From CAIPVR01 sp049316905 (GTDB lineage: Bacteria; Actinomycetota; Acidimicrobiia; Acidimicrobiales; Microtrichaceae): 31,578 bases of DNA. Made by a program: the position numbers and the translations under genes. Shown one piece after another: positions 15,935-23,638 of the stretch. Where the stretch lies: the NCBI GenBank assembly GCA_049316905.1, contig JBMOJH010000033.1:1-31578 (forward strand), written 5' to 3'. Under the pieces are notes generated by a model. The model worked only from the letters and a program-made list of their open reading frames with translations. It was not told the origin of the DNA and ran no database searches. How positions within the stretch are numbered: the first letter of the stretch is position 1; every line of letters begins with the position of its first letter.

Positions 15935-16477
15935 GTGGGCCAGCACCTGCCGCCGCCACCGACCCCTCCCCCACCGACGGGCGACCGTCTCGACCTACTC
16001 CGACGCCTCGGCTACGCGGACCTGGAGCACGACTCGCACGTGCCGTTCCTGTCGCACCTCCTCGGCACCCGGCGCGTGCTCGTCGCCTGGGGCGAGCGTC
16101 CGGCCCTGTGCGACGCCGGGCTCTTCCACTCCGCCTACGGCACCGAGTACTTCCTGCCCGACGTGGCCGCCGATCCCGACGAGGTGCGATCGGTGATCGG
16201 CGCCGAGGCGGAGGCCATCGCCCGCACCTGGTGCACGATCCGACGCGACACGCTCGGGGCCGAGGAGCCGTTCACGGCCGTGGAGCGCGATTCCGGTGAG
16301 GTCCTGACCCTCGGCCGGCGCCTCGCCGGCGACATCGCCACCCTCTGGGCCGCGGACACCGTCGAACAGATCGACCGGATGGAACCCGACGAGCGGGACT
16401 TCGCCCGTGGACTGGGCCGGATCCTCCACCTGGCGAGCCCGGCGGCGAGGGCCGCGGCCCGCCCAGTGCTGCCCTGA
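15935..16477 (+). CDS. DUF6817-like protein, function unknown
   Basis: 180-aa soluble protein. After a proline-rich start (QHLPPPPTPPPP) it has LRRLGYADLEHDSHVPFLSHLLGTRRVL, then AWGERPALCDAGLFHSAYGTEYF. The spaced His residues (HDSH, SHLLGT, LFHSAYGTE) look like a helical metal-binding, HD-like pocket; I recall this pattern from DUF6817, a family of unknown function, but could not search. The GTG at 15935 is favoured by the TACCCT element 8 nt upstream. It is divergent from the GGDEF-EAL gene, and the close promoters hint at shared or competing control. A 560-bp gap follows. Confidence 0.75.
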   Translation: MGQHLPPPPTPPPPTGDRLDLLRRLGYADLEHDSHVPFLSHLLGTRRVLVAWGERPALCDAGLFHSAYGTEYFLPDVAADPDEVRSVIGAEAEAIARTWCTIRRDTLGAEEPFTAVERDSGEVLTLGRRLAGDIATLWAADTVEQIDRMEPDERDFARGLGRILHLASPAARAAARPVLP

Positions 16478-16516
16478 GGCAGGCCGATCCCCCGCACGGG
16501 CGCCGCGCCCGCGGCG

Positions 16517-16542
16517 GTCACGTCGTGACATCGAGCGTCACG
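16517..16542. promoter_or_regulatory. Three GTCACG/CGTGAC half-sites, possible operator
   Basis: GTCACG (16517-16522), CGTGAC (16524-16529) and GTCACG (16537-16542) form two nested perfect inverted repeats with spacers of 1 and 7 nt, just upstream of the NTF2-like remnant at 16549. The outer pair (CGTGAC-N7-GTCACG) has dimeric-regulator geometry. It may be a relic operator of the decayed gene. The regulator is unknown. Confidence 0.35.
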
Positions 16543-16548
16543 CCTCGG

Positions 16549-16938
16549 GGATGACCACCACCCCACCGGAGGGCCTGTACACGGACGACGTCGTCTGCGA
16601 TTTCAGGATGCCGTACCGGCGGCTCCAGACCGGGAGCGGCGACGGGACCGTGGGCCTGCGCACCGCCGGCCACCCGTCCGCGGGCGCGTCACCCCGGTCC
16701 CGGCTCGACCCCACGCCCACCGGCACTCCTCCTCGAGCTCGAGGAGGAGTGGGAAGCCGACGGCCAGAGCTCGTACTGCCACGAGATGATCCGCCACGAG
16801 GCGGTCGGCGGGTCGATCGCGGCGCTGGGCGGAGCGGCACCACCGGCCGACCCGTTCTCCCGGCCGTGGGGCGCGAACCTGGCGACGATCCAGCCCCGGC
16901 GCGGCGCGTGCCGGATCACGGACACCACGCCCACGTGA
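16549..16938 (+). pseudogene. Decayed NTF2/SnoaL-like gene
   Basis: The stretch reads like one NTF2-fold protein broken by indels. Frame 1 from ATG 16549 gives EGLYTDDVVCDFRMPYRRLQ and then AGHPSAG, like the start of nuclear transport factor 2-like proteins (DVVFDxNVPxWR). A second frame supplies GRVTPV at about 16683. A third carries LLELEEEWEADGQSSYCHEM and IRHEAVGGSIAALGG to TGA 16938, like the later strands of the fold. No single frame is convincing along its whole length. I read this as a degraded gene; assembly errors in a GC-rich stretch are the alternative. Confidence 0.45.
16724..16751. repeat. Perfect 28-bp palindrome
   Basis: A gap-free inverted repeat with 14-bp arms centred between 16737 and 16738 (core CTCGAGCTCGAG). 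It lies inside the NTF2-like remnant, where it encodes LLELEEE; the CTC/GAG codons for Leu and Glu are complementary, so part of the symmetry is a codon effect. It is also the region where the frames change. Confidence 0.85.
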
Positions 16939-16962
16939 CCGACGCCACCGTGCTTCCGCGGC

Positions 16963-16968
16963 TATCGT
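16963..16968 (+). promoter_or_regulatory. Weak -10 candidate for the transporter operon
   Basis: TATCGT fits TAnnnT; the transcript would start near 16975, about 65 nt before the GTG at 17040. No -35 match. Otherwise I see nothing clear between 16939 and 17030. Confidence 0.25.
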
Positions 16969-17039
16969 GCCCCGGTATCGAACAGTTGCGTCACCTTTTC
17001 GGGCGCACTTCGTCCACTCACTCCGGGGGGAGATCGACG

Positions 17040-18425
17040 GTGACACGACCCACGGCCAGCTCCACTCCCACGAAGGACCCTGGCGCAACCGGCCGGGACA
17101 CGTCCGGGGTACGCCGACGCCGCACCCCGGCCGTCGCCGCCGTCGCGCTGCTCGCCGCGGTCGCCCTGCTTCCCGCCTGCGGGAACTCCAGTTCCGGGAA
17201 GTCCGCCGGGGGGACCTCCACCACCGCCACGACCACTGGTTCCGCGAAGCCCTCCACCCAGCCCGGGGTCACCGACACCGAGATCCGGGTGGGTGGCGTG
17301 GCATCGGTGACCAACCCGCTGGGCGGCAAGTACGACACCGCCTTCGAGGGCGTGAAGGCGTACTTCGACAAGGTCAACTCCGAGGGCGGCGTGGACGGCC
17401 GCCAACTGAAACTCGTGAGCGAACGCGACGACAAGGTGGCGAGCAACAAGGACGAGGTCCGCGGCCTACTCGAGCAGGACAACGTGTTCGCAGTGCTCCC
17501 GGTGGCGACGCTGCTGTTCACCGGGGCGGACCAGCTCGTCGCCGCCGGCGTGCCCGCCTTCGGATGGACGATCAACCCGGAGTGGCAGGGCACACCGGAG
17601 AACCCGAAGGCGAACCTGTTCGGCCAGGCCGGTTCCTATCTCTGCCTCGGGTGCGAACAGCCCGCCGTCCCGTACATCGCGAAGCAGGCGGGGAGGAAGA
17701 AGGTGGGCCTCCTCGGCTACGCCGTGCCCCAGTCGAGCCAGTGCGTCGAGGGGTACGACAAGTCGTTCGCCAAGTACGGCAAGGAGGCGGGCGCCGAGGT
17801 GGTGTTCAAGGACTCGTCACTCTCGTACGGCACCACCGACTTCTCCGTGCAGGTGGCCAAGATGAAGGACGCCGGGGTGGACATGGTCGTGACCTGCATC
17901 GACACGAACGGCGTCGTCGGCCTGGCCAAGGAGCTGAAGAAGCAGGACGTCAAGGCCATCCAGTACCTCCCCAACGCCTACGACCAGGAGTTGCTCGACG
18001 AGTACGGCGACCTGTTCGAGGGCAGCTACCTGTACACCTCGTTCCTGCCGCTCGAGAGCAAGAACCCCTCGCAGGGCATGAAGGACTACCGGACCTGGAT
18101 CGCCAAGGCCGGGGGGAACGTCGGCGAGAACAGTCTGGTCGGTTGGCTCAACGCCGCCCAGTTCGTGGAGGGCCTGCGCAAGGCCGGCCCCGACTTCACC
18201 CGCCAGAAGGTCATCGATGCCATCAACGCCGAGACCGACTGGACCGCCGACGGTCTCCTCTCCGGGGTGAACTGGACCGAGAGCCACACCAAACGGAGCA
18301 ACATCTCCTGCTCGGCCACCCTGAAGGTGGTCGGGAGCAAGTTCCAGCCGGTGGAGGGACCCGGCGGCACGCCGTTCGTCTGCTTCGACGTGTCCTCCGG
18401 CACGCTCGGGACCGTCCGCCAGTAG
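17040..18425 (+). CDS. Branched-chain-type (HAAT) ABC transporter substrate-binding lipoprotein
   Basis: Binds the imported compound outside the membrane and delivers it to the Liv-type permease. 461 aa. A basic N-terminal region, a hydrophobic stretch and the lipobox LPAC (Cys47) show it is a lipoprotein, followed by a Ser/Thr/Gly-rich linker to about 75. The rest is a type I periplasmic-binding fold of the LivK/Peripla_BP_6 family: TEIRVGGVASVTNPLGGKY, FDKVNSEGGVDGRQLKLV, LLEQDNVFAVLPV, and so on. An extra Cys pair (CLGC) could form a disulfide. The GTG start has GGGGGGAGAT at good spacing. It opens a plus-strand operon of seven genes. The ligand is unknown; the operon enzymes argue for something other than a plain amino acid. 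Confidence 0.9.
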   Translation: MTRPTASSTPTKDPGATGRDTSGVRRRRTPAVAAVALLAAVALLPACGNSSSGKSAGGTSTTATTTGSAKPSTQPGVTDTEIRVGGVASVTNPLGGKYDTAFEGVKAYFDKVNSEGGVDGRQLKLVSERDDKVASNKDEVRGLLEQDNVFAVLPVATLLFTGADQLVAAGVPAFGWTINPEWQGTPENPKANLFGQAGSYLCLGCEQPAVPYIAKQAGRKKVGLLGYAVPQSSQCVEGYDKSFAKYGKEAGAEVVFKDSSLSYGTTDFSVQVAKMKDAGVDMVVTCIDTNGVVGLAKELKKQDVKAIQYLPNAYDQELLDEYGDLFEGSYLYTSFLPLESKNPSQGMKDYRTWIAKAGGNVGENSLVGWLNAAQFVEGLRKAGPDFTRQKVIDAINAETDWTADGLLSGVNWTESHTKRSNISCSATLKVVGSKFQPVEGPGGTPFVCFDVSSGTLGTVRQ

Positions 18426-18455
18426 CGGCCGACGGGCGCGACCGGCCACTGCGTC

Positions 18456-20600
18456 GTGGAGACCCTTCTCGAGAACGCCGTACGCGGCATCCCGACCGGC
18501 TGCGTGTTCGCGCTGCTGGCGGTCGGCCTGGTCCTGACGTACAAGACCTCCGGGGTCTTCAACCTCGCGTTCGGCGCGCAGGCGTACGCGTCGGCCGCCG
18601 TGTTCTACGTGGTCCGCAAGGACCATGACTGGCCCCTGCTGTGGGCCGCGCTGCTCGCCATCGTGGTGGTCGGGCCGGCGATCGGCCTGCTCCTCGAGCG
18701 GGTGCTCTTCCGGTACCTGCGTACCGCGGGGTCGATGGCGAAACTCGTGACCTCCCTCGGGCTGCTCATCGCCATCCCCGAAGTGGTCAAACTCGTGCTC
18801 GGCGACGAGTCCCGGAAGAACCCGCCACCGCTCTGGTACGTCATGCGCACCGACGAATGGCTGTGGCCGCGGAACGGGTCGATCGTGCTCGACGCCGGCC
18901 AGGTCGCGACCATCGTCGCCACTGTCGCAGTGGTGGTGGCACTGGTCCTGCTGTTCCGCTTCTCGTCGCTCGGCCTGCGCATGAGGGCGGTCGTGGAGAG
19001 CCCACGAATGGCCGAACTCAACGGGGTCGACAGCGAGCGGGTGTCGATGACCTCCTGGATGCTGTCCAGCCTCCTCGCCGGGCTCGCCGGCGTCCTGCTC
19101 GCACCGCTGTTCGCTTCGCTCAACCCGCTCGACCTGTTCACGCTGCTGGTCGCCGCGCTCGCTGCCACGGTGTTCGGCGGCCTCACCAGCATCCCCCTCA
19201 CCTTCGCGGGCGGGTTGCTCCTCGGGGTGCTGCAGGCGGTGCTCGCCGGTTCGCTCCCCACCGACAGCATCCTGGCGACGGGCCTGCGTCCGGCGCTCCC
19301 CTTTCTGGTGCTGTTCCTCCTCCTGCTGTTCCGGCCCGGGCTCCGCTCCACGCGCGAGGTCACCGACCCCCTCGCCACCGTGGAGGCGCCGCCGCCGGCA
19401 CCGGTGGCGCTCGTCCGCCCCCACTGGATGACGGTGGGCACCCGCGCCTTCGGCGCCACCGTCGTGGTCCTCGGACTCGCAGCCTGCTGGTTCGTGCTCG
19501 ACGGCTACTGGCTCGGACTCGTGATCAGCGGGATCATCCTCGGCATCATCATGATGTCGCTGATCGTGGTGGTGGGCATGGGCGGCATGTTGTCGCTGTG
19601 CCAGGCCGCGCTGGCAGCGATCGGGGCCTTCGGGACCGCACAGCTGGTCACGGCCACCGGCATGTCCGTCCTGGGCGCGATCGTGGTCGGCGCCGTCATC
19701 GCCGCCGCGGTGGGCGCCGCCCTGGCCGTCCCCGTCGTCCGGCTCGACGGCGTCTACCTCGCGCTGGCGACACTGGCCTTCGCGTTGATGTTCGAGTCGA
19801 TCTTCGTGCCGTTGTCGTGGGTGAGCGGCGGGGCCGTGCCGCTCTCGGTCCCCCGACCGTTGATCGGCCCGATCGACCTTGCGGACGACCGCTGGTTCCT
19901 GCTGTTCGCGGTGCTGTGCTCGGCGGCCGTCGCCGCCGTGGTGATCCGCCTCCGCGGCGGCACCACGGGGAGGTTCCTCCAAGCGCTGCAGACCTCCGAC
20001 GTGGCCGCTGCGTCGATCGGGATCAGCGGCAGGAGGAGCCGCGTGGTGGCCTTCACCGTGGCGGCCGCCATCGCCGGGTTCGGCGGCGGCCTGATGGCCA
20101 CCTACGTGGGCCAGGCCAACTACCAGAGCAGCTTCCCGTACCTGATCGGACTCGTCTGGGTGGCGCTGCTCGTGTCGGCCGGGGCCCGCAGCATCCAGGC
20201 CGCGGTGCTCTCGGGACTCTTCTTCTTCCTGTTCCCTGCGCTCCTCACCCGACTGTTCACCTTCCCCGGGAACTGGCTGGAGTCCAACCCCGATGCACCC
20301 TCCTGGGTCGCCTCGACCCTCGGGGCGATCCAACCCAGCTGGGCCCAGTCGGTGGCGTTCATCCTGTTCGGCATCGGAGCCATCACCTACGCGAAGCACC
20401 CCGAGGGCAGCATCGAGGCCCAGACCTCGGCGTCGGTCAACGCGATCGTCCGGTGGGTGGACCGGCGGCGCGGGGGTGGCACCGATGGACGGAGCGGGAC
20501 GGCTGCCGAACCCGCTCCCGCGGCCCAGCCGCAGTTCGGTGACACGGCGTCGCTCGCGACGACCTCCGGGCCGACGGCCGGCAGCGGGAGCCCCGGATGA
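18456..20600 (+). CDS. Fused LivH-LivM ABC transporter permease
   Basis: 714-aa inner-membrane protein joining the two permease subunits of a branched-chain-type importer. Residues 1 to about 290 are LivH-like (IPTGCVFALLAVGLVLTYKTSGVFNLAFGA at the start; FSSLGLRMRAVVESPRMAELNG cytoplasmic loop). A linker at about 295-325 is charged then Pro/Ala-rich. Residues 326 to about 645 are LivM-like (GMGGMLSLCQAALAAIGAFG; LDGVYLALATLAFAL; FLQALQTSDVAAASIGIS). About 70 hydrophilic residues follow. Two separate genes are the rule; the fusion fixes a 1:1 ratio. The GTG start is 30 nt after the binding-protein stop and has a weak ribosome site. Its TGA overlaps the LivG ATG (ATGA). Confidence 0.92.
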   Translation: METLLENAVRGIPTGCVFALLAVGLVLTYKTSGVFNLAFGAQAYASAAVFYVVRKDHDWPLLWAALLAIVVVGPAIGLLLERVLFRYLRTAGSMAKLVTSLGLLIAIPEVVKLVLGDESRKNPPPLWYVMRTDEWLWPRNGSIVLDAGQVATIVATVAVVVALVLLFRFSSLGLRMRAVVESPRMAELNGVDSERVSMTSWMLSSLLAGLAGVLLAPLFASLNPLDLFTLLVAALAATVFGGLTSIPLTFAGGLLLGVLQAVLAGSLPTDSILATGLRPALPFLVLFLLLLFRPGLRSTREVTDPLATVEAPPPAPVALVRPHWMTVGTRAFGATVVVLGLAACWFVLDGYWLGLVISGIILGIIMMSLIVVVGMGGMLSLCQAALAAIGAFGTAQLVTATGMSVLGAIVVGAVIAAAVGAALAVPVVRLDGVYLALATLAFALMFESIFVPLSWVSGGAVPLSVPRPLIGPIDLADDRWFLLFAVLCSAAVAAVVIRLRGGTTGRFLQALQTSDVAAASIGISGRRSRVVAFTVAAAIAGFGGGLMATYVGQANYQSSFPYLIGLVWVALLVSAGARSIQAAVLSGLFFFLFPALLTRLFTFPGNWLESNPDAPSWVASTLGAIQPSWAQSVAFILFGIGAITYAKHPEGSIEAQTSASVNAIVRWVDRRRGGGTDGRSGTAAEPAPAAQPQFGDTASLATTSGPTAGSGSPG

Positions 20601-21361
20601 GCACACTCCTGCTCGAGGCCGAGGCCGTGTCCAAGCGGTTCTCGGGGATCGTGGCCCTCTCCGACGTGTCGATGCAGGTGGCCGACGGCGAGTTCGTCGC
20701 GGTGATCGGCCCGAACGGTGCGGGCAAGTCGACGCTGTTCAACTGCCTGTCCGGGGTCCTCCGGCCCGACCGGGGGTCGGTCAGGTTCAAGGGGCGGAGC
20801 CTCGAACGGCTGCGACCGTCGGCACGAGCTCGGCTCGGCATGGCCCGGACGTTCCAGCGCATCGAACTGTTCGGCGGCATGACCGTGCTCGACCACCTGA
20901 TCGTGGCCGACCGGGCCCGCACCCGGCGGGGAGGGCTGTGGTCCGACCTGTTCCGGGGGTCCCGGCCGACCGCGGAGGAACTCGAGCGCTGCGGGATCGT
21001 GCTCGAGCTCGTCGGTCTCACCGAGTGGGCCGACCGGCCGGCGGAGTCCCTGTCACTCGGGAAGGGCCGCCTCGTGGAGCTGGCCCGGGCCCTGATGTGC
21101 GACCCGGCGCTGCTGTTCCTCGACGAGCCCTCCTCCGGCCTCGACCGCCACGAGACGTCGGAGATGAGCGCCACACTCGAGACGGTGAGCCGGGAGCACG
21201 GCACGGCCATCGTCCTGATCGAGCACGACGTGCCCATGGTCCGACGCCTGGCGGCGCGCACCTACGTGCTCGACTACGGGCAACTCATCGCCGACGGGCC
21301 GACCGAGGACGTGCTCGACGACGAGCGGGTCCGCGTCGCCTACCTGGGGGACAACTCGTGA
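20597..21361 (+). CDS. livG: Branched-chain-type ABC transporter ATP-binding protein LivG
   Basis: 254-aa cytoplasmic ATPase driving the importer. Walker A GPNGAGKST at 38-46, a LivG-type ARTFQRIELFGGMTVLDHL region after the first lobe, Walker B LLFLDEP and H-loop IEHD. The signature loop reads LSLGKGRL rather than LSGGQ or the usual LivG YGQQR, a mild departure. The ATG overlaps the permease stop and has GGGAG 5 nt upstream. The stop overlaps the LivF GTG (GTGA). Confidence 0.92.
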   Translation: MSTLLLEAEAVSKRFSGIVALSDVSMQVADGEFVAVIGPNGAGKSTLFNCLSGVLRPDRGSVRFKGRSLERLRPSARARLGMARTFQRIELFGGMTVLDHLIVADRARTRRGGLWSDLFRGSRPTAEELERCGIVLELVGLTEWADRPAESLSLGKGRLVELARALMCDPALLFLDEPSSGLDRHETSEMSATLETVSREHGTAIVLIEHDVPMVRRLAARTYVLDYGQLIADGPTEDVLDDERVRVAYLGDNS

Positions 21362-22119
21362 GCGCGCCCGTGCTGGCCCTCGACCACGTCGACGCCGCCT
21401 ACGGCCCGTTCAGGGCCCTGTTCGACGTCAGCTTCGAGGTGCCGGCCGGCTCCGCGGTGGCGCTGGTCGGGCCCAACGGGTCGGGCAAGTCCACCGTGGC
21501 CCGGGCCGCCTCCGGCCTGCTCCCTCCGACCGCCGGCGCCGTGCTGGTGGACGGAAGGGACCTCACCGGCGAGCCCGCCCACACGTTCGCACGGGCGGGC
21601 ATCGCCCACGCGCCCGAGGGCAGGGCCGTGTTCGCCACGCTCACCGTCGCCGAGAACCTGCAGCTGGCCTTCCGCGGTGCGGCGTCGGGCCCGGGCGTCC
21701 GTGCCGGGCTCGACGAGGCGTTCGGACTGTTCCCCCGCCTCGGCGAACGCCGGAACCAGGTGGCGGGAACGCTCTCGGGCGGCGAGCAGCGCATGCTCAC
21801 CCTCGCCCGCGTCCTCGTGCTGCGGCCGCGCCTGCTCATCGCCGACGAGCTGTCGCTCGGCCTGGCGCCGATCGTGACCGCCGACGTGTACCGGGTGCTG
21901 GCCCAGGTGCGCGACGCAGGGACTGCGCTGCTGGTGGTCGAGCAGCACCTCGACCACGCCCTGTCGCTCGCCGACCGCGTGGTGGTCCTGCGCCAGGGCG
22001 AGGTCACGTACGACGGCACACCGGCCGGGCTCGGCGACGAGTCGACCGAGGTACTGCTGCCGGCCGGAGTTCCCGGCCGGGTCGACAACGCGGACGACCT
22101 CATCGGAGGTGGCTCATGA
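21358..22119 (+). CDS. livF: Branched-chain-type ABC transporter ATP-binding protein LivF
   Basis: 253-aa second ATPase of the importer, expected to pair with LivG. Walker A GPNGSGKST at 38-46, the LivF hallmark IAHAPEGRAVFATLTVAENL, a standard signature LSGGEQRML, Walker B RLLIADE and SLGLAP after it, then VVEQH with the switch His. The GTG start overlaps LivG by 4 nt and has GGGGGA upstream; its TGA overlaps the ATG of the alcohol dehydrogenase. The C-terminus (after about 235) is longer than usual and Gly/Asp-rich. Confidence 0.92.
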   Translation: MSAPVLALDHVDAAYGPFRALFDVSFEVPAGSAVALVGPNGSGKSTVARAASGLLPPTAGAVLVDGRDLTGEPAHTFARAGIAHAPEGRAVFATLTVAENLQLAFRGAASGPGVRAGLDEAFGLFPRLGERRNQVAGTLSGGEQRMLTLARVLVLRPRLLIADELSLGLAPIVTADVYRVLAQVRDAGTALLVVEQHLDHALSLADRVVVLRQGEVTYDGTPAGLGDESTEVLLPAGVPGRVDNADDLIGGGS

Positions 22120-23159
22120 AGGTCCCGTCACGGATCCCCGCCGCCGTCTACCGGCGACAGGGACAGGTGGAACTGGAACAGCGCGACCTGCCGCCGGCCG
22201 ACGACCGGCAGGTGGTGGTCGAGGTCGACTACTGCGGGGTCTGCGGGAGCGACCTCCACCTCATCGTCGAGGGGTGGGGCCACCCGGGTGACGTCCTGGG
22301 CCACGAATGGTCGGGCACCGTGGTGGCCGTCGGCGCCGGGGTGGACGACATGGCCCCGGGCGACGCCGTGCTCGGCGGGCCCGACCCGATGTGCGGCGCC
22401 TGCCGTCCGTGCCGGGAGGGTCGCCCCTCCCAGTGCGAGTCGCAGGGCCGGATGACCGGCCACTTCGACGGCGCGTTCGCCACCCACGTCGTCCGCGACC
22501 GCAACCTGGTGCTCCACGTCCCGGCCGGGCTCGACCGGCGGTCCGCCGCACTGGCCGAACCACTGGCCGTGGCACTCCACGCCATCACACGGGCCGAGAT
22601 GGGTGACGGCGACGATGCCGTCGTCTTCGGTGCCGGTCCGATCGGGGCGTTGATCGCTGCGGTGCTCGTGGCCCGCGGCCACCGTGTGGTGGTGGTGGAG
22701 CCGGCGCCGGCCCGACAGGACCTGGCCCGTCGACTCGGCGTGGCCGACGTGCTCCTGCCGGAGGATCTGCCCACCTTCGACATGAGCCAGGTGGACGTCC
22801 TCGCGGAGCACCCGTTCCACGTCGCCTTCGAGTCGTCGGGTCGGCGCGCCGCCATGGAGTCGGCCTTCTTCCAGCTCGGGCGGGGCGGCCGGCTCGTGAT
22901 GGTCGGCACCGGGATCGACCCCCCGCGGTTCGACCCCAACCGGACGATCGTGCTCGAGCTGACCGTGTGCGGGGCCTACATCTACGACCGCGACGGGTTC
23001 GACCGGGCGCTCGAGTTGCTCGGGTCCGGCGCCCTGCCGGTCGACGTGCTGATCGACGACGCGGAGTACGGCCTCGACGGTGTGGCCACCGCAGCAGCGC
23101 TCCTCGCCCGCGGCGAGCACGCCGGCAAGGTGATGATCCGGCCGAACGGCACGGATTGA
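22116..23159 (+). CDS. Zinc-dependent alcohol/polyol dehydrogenase (MDR family)
   Basis: 347 aa. Oxidises a secondary or primary alcohol with NAD(P). N-terminal GroES-like domain with the catalytic-zinc motif CGVCGSDLH (Cys43) and GHE (His63-Glu64), then the structural-zinc cluster MCGACRPCREGRPSQC with four Cys. A Rossmann domain follows with FGAGPIG and an acidic residue ending the second strand (VVVVEP), which suggests NAD. Closest in feel to threonine/sorbitol dehydrogenase-like enzymes; the substrate is unknown. It has an excellent ribosome site (GGAGGTGG, 5 nt) and overlaps livF by 4 nt, so uptake and oxidation are co-translated. Confidence 0.9.
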   Translation: MKVPSRIPAAVYRRQGQVELEQRDLPPADDRQVVVEVDYCGVCGSDLHLIVEGWGHPGDVLGHEWSGTVVAVGAGVDDMAPGDAVLGGPDPMCGACRPCREGRPSQCESQGRMTGHFDGAFATHVVRDRNLVLHVPAGLDRRSAALAEPLAVALHAITRAEMGDGDDAVVFGAGPIGALIAAVLVARGHRVVVVEPAPARQDLARRLGVADVLLPEDLPTFDMSQVDVLAEHPFHVAFESSGRRAAMESAFFQLGRGGRLVMVGTGIDPPRFDPNRTIVLELTVCGAYIYDRDGFDRALELLGSGALPVDVLIDDAEYGLDGVATAAALLARGEHAGKVMIRPNGTD

Positions 23160-23193
23160 GTGACGCGGACGAGTCCGGCACAGGAGACCGACC

Positions 23194-23637
23194 ATGAACG
23201 ACACCCTCTTCCCCGCCGGGATCCCCCGGCTCAACCACGTGGCCGTGTCGGTCCCACCCGACCTGCTCGATGCCGCGGGCCGCGACGGGATCACGTCGTT
23301 CTACGGCGAGTGTTTCGGCTGGTCGGAGCTGCCCACCGAGACCGTCGATCGGCGCAAGATGGTGCTGGCGGTGGGCCACTGGGACCAGTTCGTGTTCCTG
23401 CACGCCGAGGACGAACCGATGCGGTGTCCACGGTTGGACCACTTCGGGATGTCGGTCTCCTCGAAGGACGACCTCGATGCCGCCTGGGAGCGGGTGGCCG
23501 CCCGGGCCGCGACCGATGACCGGGTCGACGTGATCGAACCGAACGTCGACGACTTCGACGTCGTGCGGATCCACGCCTTCTACGTGGGGTTCCTCCTGCC
23601 GATGATGGTCGAGGTCCAGTACTGGGAGTTCACCTGA
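23194..23637 (+). CDS. VOC-fold (glyoxalase/dioxygenase superfamily) protein
   Basis: 147 aa. Two beta-alpha-beta-beta-beta modules: the first starts LNHVAVSVPPD with His15 as a likely metal ligand, followed by FYGECFGWSELP; the second starts LDHFGMSV. The last strand, MMVEVQYWEF, offers a Glu ligand. This matches the vicinal-oxygen-chelate superfamily, which includes dioxygenases, glyoxalases and epimerases, so the reaction cannot be fixed. GGAG lies 7 nt before the ATG. It sits between a dehydrogenase and an LLM oxidoreductase, 34 nt after the former and 1 nt before the latter, in the transporter operon. Confidence 0.8.
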   Translation: MNDTLFPAGIPRLNHVAVSVPPDLLDAAGRDGITSFYGECFGWSELPTETVDRRKMVLAVGHWDQFVFLHAEDEPMRCPRLDHFGMSVSSKDDLDAAWERVAARAATDDRVDVIEPNVDDFDVVRIHAFYVGFLLPMMVEVQYWEFT

Positions 23638-23638
23638 G

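Noticed and set aside
16407..17039. Long N-terminal extension of the binding lipoprotein, or one intact gene, in 16407-17039
   Set aside because: The GTG at 17040 has a strong ribosome site and gives a proper lipoprotein signal; the upstream part changes frame and matches an NTF2-like remnant instead.
17817..20606. Long minus-strand open frame (929 codons) opposite the binding protein and LivHM permease
   Set aside because: Composition is Glu/His/Arg/Gly-rich without motifs and mirrors hydrophobic codons of the real genes on the plus strand; a GC-skew shadow.
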